Shown: positions 1 to 8,590 of the stretch, piece by piece
Position numbering within the stretch: position 1 is the stretch's first letter
Layout of the letters: every line of letters begins with the position of its first letter
NCBI RefSeq assembly: GCF_002160525.1
Contig: NZ_NFKT01000027.1
Location: 1-64,000 of the forward strand
From: Lachnoclostridium sp. An169
GTDB taxonomy: Bacteria > Bacillota > Clostridia > Lachnospirales > Lachnospiraceae
Direction: 5' to 3'
Length of the DNA stretch: 64,000 nucleotides
Notes under the pieces: model-generated
The model's database searches: none
What the model was told of the DNA's origin: nothing
What the model saw: the letters and a program-made list of their open reading frames with translations, nothing else
Program-made: the position numbers and the translations under genes

Positions 1-8
1 GGAGATGT

Positions 9-1975
<1,967 letters not shown>

Positions 1976-2001
1976 CCATCACAGTGCAAAGGAGGACGAA
2001 C

Positions 2002-2355
2002 ATGAACGAATTAGCTTACACCCGCTGTGGAGATTACTACATCCCCGACCTGAAACTTTCCGAGCAGCCGGAGGCTCCCATCGGCAAGTATGGCCGTATG
2101 CGGCAACGCTACCTGAAGGAACACCGGCCCGGTCTTTACAGCAGCTTGATTTTGAGCGAAAAGCTATACCCGCACCTGTTGGAGATTGACCGGGCGGCGC
2201 GTGAACGGATGGACGCCATGCTGCCCCGCATGATGGAGGCGGCGGGCGTCACCGAGGAACTGAAAGCCCGTGACCCCATGCGCTGGGTGGGGTTGATGAA
2301 CACGCTGAAAGCGCAGGTGGAGGAAATGATTTTGAATGAAATCATTAACGAATAA
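2002..2355 (+). CDS. tnpV: TnpV-family transposon-encoded protein
   Basis: 117 residues. GGAGGA sits a few bases before the ATG at 2002; an upstream in-frame ATG would overlap the recombinase and has no ribosome site. The protein has the TnpV look: an N-terminal GDYYIPDL segment, then KYGRMRQRYLKEHRP and a helical C-terminus. TnpV proteins accompany TnpX-type recombinases, and their function is not established. It probably shares a transcript with the recombinase and is followed by a hairpin at 2360-2387. Confidence 0.8.
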   Translation: MNELAYTRCGDYYIPDLKLSEQPEAPIGKYGRMRQRYLKEHRPGLYSSLILSEKLYPHLLEIDRAARERMDAMLPRMMEAAGVTEELKARDPMRWVGLMNTLKAQVEEMILNEIINE

Positions 2356-2359
2356 CATA

Positions 2360-2387
2360 CAAGGTCTCGGAAAAATCCGGGACCTTG
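2360..2387. terminator. convergent terminator between tnpV and the ABC permease
   Basis: CAAGGTCTCGG pairs with CCGGGACCTTG around an A-rich loop, followed by TTAT. It lies between two convergent genes and could serve both strands. Confidence 0.6.
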
Positions 2388-2398
2388 TTATACGGAGG

Positions 2399-3157
2399 TT
2401 ATAATTGTTTTTTATTAAATGCCCTGATTGCTGCCGCTAAAAATATCACAGATAAAACCACTGAAATAATAAATGGAATAAGAAACTCCGTCATGGTAAT
2501 TTCTCCTGAAATCAGGTCAACATTTCGTGAAGTGAGGACAACCGGGTTAAAGGCAGACAACGGTTTTACAACACTTAAAACAGAGAACAGGGCTACAATC
2601 CCGCCAGTAAACAGGATGCTTGTAAAAGTCTGCTTGAATAGAACACAACCGAGTATGAGGATGCTAAGATAGAGAAATCCAATCATCCACATAAAAAACG
2701 CAGACGGTACGACATTTGAAAGCGAAGCATCCGGCCAAAGGTAATATGTATATCCATAGGCCCCTACAAAACTCACCCAAAAACTAACCGTCATAGATAC
2801 TGCTGCTACCGTGTACTTTGCCATAATCACAGATGGCCTTGCCAGTCCTTTTGTCACCAGCAGGAGCAATGTACCTTTGGAATACTCACTGGACATACAG
2901 CTTCCAAACAGAATGATAAATGCGCTAAATCCAATGCCAGATATGTTTTTAAAGAATTGCTGCCATGCGTCAAGGGCGACAGGTTCCTCGGTGATTTCTA
3001 ATCCGGCTCCAAATGCAGCTATAATTTCCGGCGTGAATTTTGCCAGGAAAGCACTGGACATTCCGAAAATCGCAAAGATTGCAAACAGGATTAAAAAGCG
3101 ATAGTTTTTAAGATTTTCTACAAACTCTTTTTTTACAAACGCAATATAGCCTTTCAT
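2399..3157 (-). CDS. ABC-2 type transporter permease
   Basis: 252-residue integral membrane protein with about six hydrophobic segments, beginning with a cytosolic MKGYIAFVKKEFVENLKNY stretch typical of ABC-2 permeases (ABC transporter permease subunits such as NatB/YhaP-like). Its start overlaps the stop of the ATPase gene by 4 bases, so the two are translationally coupled. It would form the membrane channel of the exporter. The substrate is unknown; antimicrobial peptide or drug export fits the genomic company but is not shown. Confidence 0.88.
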   Translation of the reverse strand: MKGYIAFVKKEFVENLKNYRFLILFAIFAIFGMSSAFLAKFTPEIIAAFGAGLEITEEPVALDAWQQFFKNISGIGFSAFIILFGSCMSSEYSKGTLLLLVTKGLARPSVIMAKYTVAAVSMTVSFWVSFVGAYGYTYYLWPDASLSNVVPSAFFMWMIGFLYLSILILGCVLFKQTFTSILFTGGIVALFSVLSVVKPLSAFNPVVLTSRNVDLISGEITMTEFLIPFIISVVLSVIFLAAAIRAFNKKQL

Positions 3158-4071
3158 TTTATCACCTCCAAAAACAGGCTTTCAAGCGACGGCTCCATAA
3201 GTTCCACCTTAATCGGCGCAATATCTGCTTCGGCCAAAGTGGAGAAGATGGTATGCTGGGCCTTTTTCATCTCCCGGCTGTGTATTACAATTTCCCGCCC
3301 CTTTTCTTCTGATCCGTTCAGAAGTGATTGGCCTGTCATGCATTCTTTGAAATGCTGCAAATCAGCCTCGGTTGAAAATTCAATCAACAGACTGTCATGG
3401 CTGTGCAGCGCCTTAATTTCTGATAGTGTTCCGCCAACAGCGATATTACCGTCATTCAAGAGTGCCACATGATCGCAAATGCGCTCAACATCGGATAAAA
3501 TATGTGTTGAAAATAAAACTGTTGTTGTCCCACGAATTTTGTAAAGAATATCCAAGATTTCTTTTCTTCCTACCGGGTCAAGGGCGCTGGTAGGCTCATC
3601 GCAAATCAGCAGTTTAGGATCAGCCAATAACGCCTGTGCAATTCCAAGACGCTGTTTCATACCACGCGAATAACCGCCAACGCGCTTTCCTACACCATCA
3701 AGACCGACAAGGGAAAGCAGCTTTTTCCCTTTTTGAGAAATGATTTCTTTGGGAAGGCCAACAATTTCTCCGCACAGTGTAAGATACTGCATGGCAGTCA
3801 TATAATTATAAAATTCCGGCACATCCGGCAAATATCCAATATACTGATTTGTTTTAGTCTGTCCAAAATTAACTGGCTTATTACACACAAGGATTTCTCC
3901 CTGATCGGGCTGCAAAAGCCCCAAGACCATTTTCATTGTTGTTGTTTTTCCTGCGCCGTTTTGCCCAATGAAGCCAAAAACGCTACCCTCTGGAACAGAC
4001 ATATTCAGATCTTTTATAATTTGCTGCTGCCCGAAACTTTTAGATAGATTGCGTATAGAAAGCACATTCAT
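3154..4071 (-). CDS. ABC transporter ATP-binding protein
   Basis: 305 residues. Walker A GQNGAGKTTT near residue 36, signature YSRGMKQRLG near 133, Walker B LLICDEPTSALDP near 153 and the switch histidine in STHIL near 188. About 90 residues follow the nucleotide-binding domain, as in bacitracin/lantibiotic-type export ATPases (BcrA/CcmA class). It overlaps the genes on both sides by 4 bases, giving a tight three-gene operon transcribed leftwards from the promoter at 4354-4382. It powers the ABC-2 permease. Confidence 0.93.
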   Translation of the reverse strand: MNVLSIRNLSKSFGQQQIIKDLNMSVPEGSVFGFIGQNGAGKTTTMKMVLGLLQPDQGEILVCNKPVNFGQTKTNQYIGYLPDVPEFYNYMTAMQYLTLCGEIVGLPKEIISQKGKKLLSLVGLDGVGKRVGGYSRGMKQRLGIAQALLADPKLLICDEPTSALDPVGRKEILDILYKIRGTTTVLFSTHILSDVERICDHVALLNDGNIAVGGTLSEIKALHSHDSLLIEFSTEADLQHFKECMTGQSLLNGSEEKGREIVIHSREMKKAQHTIFSTLAEADIAPIKVELMEPSLESLFLEVIK

Positions 4072-4271
4072 TTTTCCTCACCTCTCCCAAAAACAAAATA
4101 GATAATCGGGCCAAACATAAGAATAATCAGAGAGATTACAAGCCACATGGCCCTGTTCCCAAAGCGATAATGCGGATGCCGGAGAATATGCCGGACAGCG
4201 GCCACGGCAAGGATCACATCAATCACAAAGATGGGAATAAGAAGTGGAAACATTTCCTGCAACAAAGACAT
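4068..4271 (-). CDS. small PLDc_N-domain membrane protein
   Basis: 67 residues with two hydrophobic helices around a charged loop with HPHYRFGNR, and a short polar tail. This pattern matches the phospholipase D nuclease N-terminal (PLDc_N) domain found as stand-alone small membrane proteins beside ABC exporters. There is no catalytic domain. It is the first gene of the ABC operon, overlapping the ATPase by 4 bases. It may be an accessory or immunity-like subunit; that is inference. Confidence 0.75.
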   Translation of the reverse strand: MSLLQEMFPLLIPIFVIDVILAVAAVRHILRHPHYRFGNRAMWLVISLIILMFGPIIYFVFGRGEEK

Positions 4272-4353
4272 ACCAATTTACCTCCTACTGTTATAATTCG
4301 TATCTGTATTTGCGGGGCATCGGTATTTTCACCTTATTATTCCCGCACAGGTT

Positions 4354-4382
4354 ATATTACCATAATGGAAATAAAAAAGCAA
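4354..4382 (-). promoter_or_regulatory. ABC operon promoter with operator in the spacer
   Basis: On the minus strand TTGCTT (4382-4377) and TAATAT (4359-4354) are 17 bases apart. The spacer contains TTTCCATTATGGTAA, a near-perfect inverted repeat shared with the two promoters at 4392 and 5033. Confidence 0.8.
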
Positions 4383-4391
4383 TACCCTCCC

Positions 4392-4420
4392 TTGACTTTT
4401 TGTTTCCACGGTGGTAATAT
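4392..4420 (+). promoter_or_regulatory. promoter of the winged-helix regulator gene with same operator
   Basis: TTGACT (4392-4397) and TAATAT (4415-4420) are 17 bases apart. The spacer reads TTTCCACGGTGGTAA, the same inverted-repeat class as at 4354 and 5033. The ATG at 4442 follows at normal leader distance. Confidence 0.82.
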
Positions 4421-4441
4421 TTTCACAAAAGGAGGTTGAAC

Positions 4442-4996
4442 ATGGGCAGCAAGAATTTGAATGAGAAGATTATGGAATGTATTTCAAATCCGGCCAAGAG
4501 CCGCCTGCTGATAGAAATAATGCGTCGGGGGGAAGTTACCGCGAAGTATCTGGCTGAAAAATGCTCGGATATTCCTCAAACTACACTTTATCGTAATTTA
4601 AAACGAATGACCGATGATGGACTATTGAAAATTGTTAATGAAACACCAATACGCGGAACGGTTGAAAAGACTTACGCATTAACTTTTGACCCGTCTGATC
4701 CTCCATCAGTTCTCGGAGAAAATTCCGGCGCCATTTATATGCAGATGTTCTTTCAGTATTTTTTAACCTTCGCCAAGATTTTTCAAGAATATTGCGAAAC
4801 ACCGGGAATTGATATAAAGATGGATCGGTCTGGTCTTAGCCTTTCCCATGTTTATTTGACGGATGAAGAACTGGAAAAAGTAGTATCGGATATTGCTCAA
4901 ATCTTATATCCGCTGCAAGATAACAAACTAGAGCCGGATCGCAAATTAAGAACCGTTGGATTGATAATCTCCCCGGAGCATAAAGCAGACGAATAG
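4442..4996 (+). CDS. winged-helix transcriptional regulator of the ABC module
   Basis: 184 residues from the ATG at 4442, which has AAAGGAGG 7 bases upstream; the alternative TTG at 4436 is too close to it. The N-terminal 75 residues form an ArsR-like winged helix (CSDIPQTTLYRNLKRM recognition region, then a wing with PIRGTVEKTYAL). The C-terminal part is probably for dimerization or ligand binding. It is divergent from the ABC operon, and both promoters have the same operator, so it likely represses itself and the exporter. The inducer is unknown. Confidence 0.82.
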   Translation: MGSKNLNEKIMECISNPAKSRLLIEIMRRGEVTAKYLAEKCSDIPQTTLYRNLKRMTDDGLLKIVNETPIRGTVEKTYALTFDPSDPPSVLGENSGAIYMQMFFQYFLTFAKIFQEYCETPGIDIKMDRSGLSLSHVYLTDEELEKVVSDIAQILYPLQDNKLEPDRKLRTVGLIISPEHKADE

Positions 4997-5000
4997 AGAG

Positions 5001-5030
5001 AAAACGCCCTATGGATACAAGGGCGTTTTC
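5001..5030 (+). terminator. terminator after the winged-helix regulator
   Basis: AAAACGCCCT and AGGGCGTTTT pair perfectly over 10 bp around a 9-base loop and end in TTTTCT. It separates the regulator gene from the promoter at 5033. Confidence 0.85.
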
Positions 5031-5032
5031 TA

Positions 5033-5061
5033 TTGACTTTATGTTTCCATAATGGTAATAT
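5033..5061 (+). promoter_or_regulatory. promoter of the ArsR-type gene with same operator
   Basis: TTGACT (5033-5038) and TAATAT (5056-5061) are 17 bases apart. The spacer has TTTCCATAATGGTAA, identical in layout to the promoters at 4354 and 4392. Confidence 0.85.
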
Positions 5062-5090
5062 TCTATTATCGGTAACAATGGAGATGTGTC

Positions 5091-5378
5091 ATGAGCAATG
5101 AACGCGAAAATGCACTGGACAAAAAATTCCATGCACTATCAAATCAAACCAGACGGGAAATTTTAATGCGGCTAAACCAAAAACCCCACTCTGCGGGAGA
5201 GATTGCAGGATATTTTCAGATAACACCTGCCTCGATTTCTTATCATCTTTCCCTGTTGCTAAAGAGTGGCTTAATTTGCTGTCGTCAAGTAGAAAAACGG
5301 AGGATATATAGTATCAATCGCGGCTCATTGGATGAAGTGTATTTATGGCTTACAGGTCTGTATCAATCACAAATATAG
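5091..5378 (+). CDS. ArsR-family (SdpR-like) repressor
   Basis: 95-residue winged-helix protein. KFHALSNQTRREILMRLNQ at the N-terminus and the helix-turn-helix ITPASISYHLSLLLKSGLI are typical of autorepressors of the SdpR group in the ArsR family. No metal-binding cysteine pair is evident (CC at residues 62-63 lies after the recognition helix). It is driven by a promoter carrying the module operator, so it belongs to the same regulon as the ABC exporter. Confidence 0.85.
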   Translation: MSNERENALDKKFHALSNQTRREILMRLNQKPHSAGEIAGYFQITPASISYHLSLLLKSGLICCRQVEKRRIYSINRGSLDEVYLWLTGLYQSQI

Positions 5379-5389
5379 GGGACAATTCT

Positions 5390-5704
5390 ATGGGCTGGGA
5401 TATTGATGTTCGAGAAAAAATATATTTGCGCCTTGCAAATGAGATTTTCTTTCGTATTTTACATGGAGAATATGCACAGGGAGAAAAACTCCCCTCTTAC
5501 GCGGAACTCGCAAAAAAAGCAGGATGTAGCCCAGAAACTGTCAGAAAAGCGATCCGGGAGTTGCAGCAACAAGGAGTAGTTGAAAACTTAAGGGAGGGAT
5601 ATGCTGTTACTTCTGATAGCACCCAAATAACAGCTTATCGTCAACGCTATCTTATATCCATAAAAGAAGAATATCTTATTGCAAAAGCAAAAGTGGAAAT
5701 TTAA
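5390..5704 (+). CDS. short GntR-family regulator
   Basis: 104 residues from the ATG at 5390, preceded by AGGGGA; an upstream in-frame ATG at 5345 lies inside the previous gene and lacks a ribosome site. The winged helix (about residues 10-75) has GEKLPSYAELAKKAGCSPETVRKAI-type GntR motifs. Only about 30 residues follow, so it resembles the YtrA subgroup, which controls ABC exporters. It starts 11 bases after the ArsR-type gene and is probably co-transcribed with it. Confidence 0.85.
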   Translation: MGWDIDVREKIYLRLANEIFFRILHGEYAQGEKLPSYAELAKKAGCSPETVRKAIRELQQQGVVENLREGYAVTSDSTQITAYRQRYLISIKEEYLIAKAKVEI

Positions 5705-5899
5705 AACAGCATATTGAAGCTATCCTGCCCCGCCAGACGGGGAAAGAAAAAACCGTTGCAGGGCAGGCAGTTTTGTACGCCCATAATGGATTTTCGGGGT
5801 ACTGCGGCGGTTTTGAGTAACATCAAGGCCGCCGTTCCTTATGCCCAAAGAGTGACGACCCGGTTTCAACGGTGACGGCGGCTTTAGGAGGGAGCCGCC

Positions 5900-6013
5900 A
5901 TGAAGCACACTGACCGCCGACAAATTCAGACGATATTTGCACTATCGTCAAAAAAATCCCGGCCACTGAACAGGCCCCGTCTGGCAGCCAGTGCGAAAAT
6001 TGTCATAATGTAA
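5900..6013 (+). CDS. possible 37-residue small protein
   Basis: A small open frame with AGGAGG placed 9 bases before its ATG, encoding a basic peptide starting MKHTDRRQIQTIFALSSKK. I do not recognise a family. It sits in an otherwise gene-free GC-rich stretch (5705-6180) between the GntR gene and the first sigma-like gene. The good ribosome site is the only positive evidence, so it may be spurious. Confidence 0.3.
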   Translation: MKHTDRRQIQTIFALSSKKSRPLNRPRLAASAKIVIM

Positions 6014-6137
6014 CTGAATACCGCGTTTTTTGCGCTCGAATAGCTTTCTGCTGTCCGGGCGCTTTTTCATACCTATGGGGCCGGAACATCGGGCCAACAT
6101 GGCCCGAACCTTGCCCCCGGTGCCGTTCCCCGCCGCC

Positions 6138-6169
6138 CCGTTCAGATTTTCTCACAAAAATCTGAACGG
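6138..6169 (+). promoter_or_regulatory. 13-bp hairpin abutting the ribosome site of the first sigma-like gene
   Basis: CCGTTCAGATTTT (6138-6150) and AAAATCTGAACGG (6157-6169) are perfect complements with a 6-base loop. The 3' arm ends right at the AGGA of the ribosome site for the ATG at 6181, so folding could hide or expose it. There is no T-run, so control of translation fits better than termination. Confidence 0.6.
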
Positions 6170-6180
6170 AGGAAAGGCAG

Positions 6181-6594
6181 ATGGAAGTCACCATCCATTA
6201 CAACGGACAAGCTGTGACCGTGGAGGTCACGCTGGAAGTCTATGAATTTCTTGACCGGGCCGACCACAAGACGGAAAACCTGCTGCACGAACAACGGCGG
6301 CATTGGGATGGCCGGGAGTTTGACGAGTACATAGTTGCCACCGAGGGCGTGGGTATCTACGGCGAAACGCCGGAGGAATACCTTTGCCGCATGGAAACGC
6401 TGGGCGAGCTGATGGCCGTCCTGGACACCTGCACCGAGGCCCAGCGCCGCCGGTTCCTGCTCTATGCCCTGGACGGACTGACCCTTGCGGAGATCGGGAC
6501 GGTGTGCGGCTGCTCCAAAGTATCCGTCTATGAGAGCATTGACGCGGTTCGGAAAAAATTTTTGAAATTCTTTGCGAACTACCCTAACGAATGA
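6181..6594 (+). CDS. sigma-70 region 4-like regulator
   Basis: 137 residues. The C-terminal half has RRRFLLYALDGLTLAEIGTV followed by SKVSVYESIDAVRKKFLKFF, a sigma-70 region 4 style helix-turn-helix. There is no region 2, so it is unlikely to be a full sigma factor by itself; such proteins in conjugative elements act as activators or split sigma parts. GGAGGAAAGG precedes the ATG and overlaps a perfect hairpin. It is first in a row of four genes with the same C-terminal fold. Confidence 0.72.
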   Translation: MEVTIHYNGQAVTVEVTLEVYEFLDRADHKTENLLHEQRRHWDGREFDEYIVATEGVGIYGETPEEYLCRMETLGELMAVLDTCTEAQRRRFLLYALDGLTLAEIGTVCGCSKVSVYESIDAVRKKFLKFFANYPNE

Positions 6595-6697
6595 CCCCTT
6601 TTCGGGCTACCAAGTGAAAGGGATTGTTTCCCTTATCCCAGCGGGAGGCGGACAGCGGACAAGCTGCCCGCCTCTCCCATTTTCAGGAGGTAAGCCT

Positions 6698-7150
6698 ATG
6701 AAAACAATCAATCTGCGGTGGATTTATCCCCACTACCGGCACGATGAATTTGTGGAGGTCAGCGATGAGGTTTGGGAGGTCATGCGACAGGCCCAGCGCG
6801 AGATGAACAACTATGAGCGCCGGAAGGTCTACCACCGCGCCTACTACTCTCTGGACGCATATAGCTGGACGGAGAACTATGCGCTGGAACACGGCAGATC
6901 GCCGGAGGAAATCCTTTTGGAGCGCGAGGAACGGGCCGCCCATCTGCGGCTGCTGGCCGCCTTGCCGGAGGCTCTGGCCCATGCCACTCCCACCCAAGCC
7001 CGCCGCGTCTGGGACTACTACATCGCCGGTATCAACCAGCCCAAAATTGCCCGGAGGGAGGGCGTAGACAGCAGCAAGGTCAGCGTTGCCATCCGGCGGG
7101 GCCTGCGGAATATGCGCCGCTGCTATGACGGCCTTTTCCCGGCAGAGTGA
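6698..7150 (+). CDS. sigma-like paralogue 1 (MKTINL family)
   Basis: 150 residues from the ATG at 6698, with AGGAGG 7-8 bases upstream. It starts MKTINLRWIYPHYRHDEF and ends with a sigma region 4-like helix-turn-helix, PTQARRVWDYYIAGINQPKI then SKVSVAIRRGLRNMRR. The first and last parts resemble the next two genes, so the three arose by tandem duplication. All lack a recognisable region 2 in the usual form. Function is inferred only from the DNA-binding fold. Confidence 0.7.
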   Translation: MKTINLRWIYPHYRHDEFVEVSDEVWEVMRQAQREMNNYERRKVYHRAYYSLDAYSWTENYALEHGRSPEEILLEREERAAHLRLLAALPEALAHATPTQARRVWDYYIAGINQPKIARREGVDSSKVSVAIRRGLRNMRRCYDGLFPAE

Positions 7151-7160
7151 GGGCGGGCCT

Positions 7161-7622
7161 ATGCAGACCATCAACCTCAAGCAATATTACCCGTTCTGCA
7201 CCGAGGACACTTTTGTGGAGGTGTCGGATGAAATCGTTGAGGCGTTCCTGCTGGACAAGCGGGCCGAGGCCGCCAGGGAGAGGAAGATGTACCGCTACAA
7301 GGCGTTTTACTCCCTTGACTGCGATGATGGGATTGAGAACGCCGCCATCGGCTGGGCGCAGCCTTCGCCGGAAGATTGCCTGATGGAAAAGGAGGCGCAG
7401 GCCGAATATGCCGAACTGCTCCGGCGGCTCTATGAGGCGATTTCCTCTCTGACCCCAGCGCAGGCCCGCCGTGTCCATGCCCGGTATATGCTGGGGATGA
7501 AAGTGAAGGACATTGCCGCGATGGAGGGCATTACCCCATCCCAGGCCGGGAAGTCCATCCATGCGGCGCTCCGGCGGCTGCGCCGGTACTTCATACGCCG
7601 GAAATGGACAAGCGGCCTATGA
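7161..7622 (+). CDS. sigma-like paralogue 2 (MKTINL family)
   Basis: 153 residues from the ATG at 7161, 10 bases after the previous stop. The N-terminus MQTINLKQYYPFCTEDTF and the middle FVEVSDEI match its neighbours, and the C-terminus has LTPAQARRVHARYMLGMKVK then TPSQAGKSIHAALRRLRRYF, again a region 4-like motif. Its stop overlaps the start of the next paralogue (ATGA), so the two are coupled. Confidence 0.72.
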   Translation: MQTINLKQYYPFCTEDTFVEVSDEIVEAFLLDKRAEAARERKMYRYKAFYSLDCDDGIENAAIGWAQPSPEDCLMEKEAQAEYAELLRRLYEAISSLTPAQARRVHARYMLGMKVKDIAAMEGITPSQAGKSIHAALRRLRRYFIRRKWTSGL

Positions 7623-8158
7623 AAACCATCAACCTGAAAAAATACTACTACCCGATTTGCAAGAAGGACACTTTTGTGGAAGTGCCGGACGAGGTTGCAG
7701 AGGCCATTGTGGAGGAAAGCCGCGCAGAGAACGCAAATGACGCCAAGCAGCACTATCACTGTTATTCTCTGGACGCTTCCCCCGGCATAGAAAACCATTT
7801 CCAGGAACAAGTCATCTCCCCGGAAGATATTCTGATGGAGAAAGAAACGGAACGGGAACAGGAGGCCGCCCGCGCCCTGATGATGGAACGGCTCCGTGAG
7901 GCCCTTGCCACCCTGACGCCGCGGCAGGCGATCTGCCTTCATGCCCGGTTTTGGGAGGGCAAGCAGTTTAAGGAGATTGCCGAGGCCGAAGGCTTCACGA
8001 CATCAGCGGCCATTGTCACGGTTCGCAACGCCATTATCAAGTTACAGAAATATTATATCAAGCGCGGCTGGATGAAGCCGCCAAAGGAGAAAGCGATATG
8101 CACAAAGACAGCACCACCCAAGCGAAACAGAAAAAAGACGAGCGCGAAGAAGTCCTGA
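7619..8158 (+). CDS. sigma-like paralogue 3 (MKTINL family)
   Basis: 179 residues from the ATG at 7619, chosen over the ATG at 7604 because it gives the shared MKTINL start and the ATGA overlap. It has FVEVPDEV and a C-terminal LTPRQAICLHARFWEGKQFK helix-turn-helix like its two neighbours. It is longer, with a Lys/Arg-rich tail that runs into the next gene (61-base overlap). Confidence 0.72.
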   Translation: MKTINLKKYYYPICKKDTFVEVPDEVAEAIVEESRAENANDAKQHYHCYSLDASPGIENHFQEQVISPEDILMEKETEREQEAARALMMERLREALATLTPRQAICLHARFWEGKQFKEIAEAEGFTTSAAIVTVRNAIIKLQKYYIKRGWMKPPKEKAICTKTAPPKRNRKKTSAKKS

Positions 8159-8394
8159 AGGAAATCCGGCAGCTTGAGAACCGCCAGAAGATTTTGGAGA
8201 ACAAGCAGCGCAACGAGGAACGCAAGGCCCGCACCCGCCGCCTGATTGAGCGCGGGGCCATTTTGGAGGGCATTTTCCCTCTGGCCCCTGACCTTCCCGG
8301 CATAGAGGTCAAAGCGTTCCTGATTGCCCTGTCCCATCTTCCGGGGGCGGCGGAACTGTCCGCAAAACTGCCGAAATCCGGGGACAAGCCGTAA
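8098..8394 (+). CDS. DUF3847 family protein
   Basis: 98 residues, starting with a strongly charged coiled coil (residues 5-50) and then RTRRLIERGAILEGIFP, the hallmark of DUF3847 proteins found just before MobA/MobL relaxase genes. It overlaps the sigma-like gene by 61 bases. GGAGAAAGCG precedes the ATG. A relaxosome accessory role is suggested by position only. Confidence 0.78.
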   Translation: MHKDSTTQAKQKKDEREEVLKEIRQLENRQKILENKQRNEERKARTRRLIERGAILEGIFPLAPDLPGIEVKAFLIALSHLPGAAELSAKLPKSGDKP

Positions 8395-8408
8395 GTCCCT
8401 TGTTTACA

Positions 8409-8502
8409 AGGGCGCACTTATACACCGTTGCCGGTGTCGTGCGCCCTGCCGGGGGCTGTTGCGTACTTCGTCCGCGATGGGGAGCTACACTCCCCAAACC
8501 CC
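8409..8502. other. candidate oriT of E1
   Basis: AGGGCGCAC (8409-8417) pairs with GTGCGCCCT (8439-8447), enclosing a smaller ACACCG/CGGTGT hairpin. Downstream, GGGGAG (8479-8484) pairs with CTCCCC (8490-8495) and is followed by AAACCCC. A hairpin followed by AAACCC recurs beside other relaxase or MobC genes in this window. It lies directly before the mobL gene. Confidence 0.6.
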
Positions 8503-8590
8503 TTGTGCGCCCCGCGCAGCCAAACACCCGCTTCGCGTCTGTTCGGCTCCACGGAGCCTGAAATATCCCCGCCGAAAGGAGGTGCCACCC

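Noticed and set aside
5720-5923. Minus-strand 67-codon frame between the GntR and sigma-like genes
   Set aside because: No ribosome site and no recognisable protein features.
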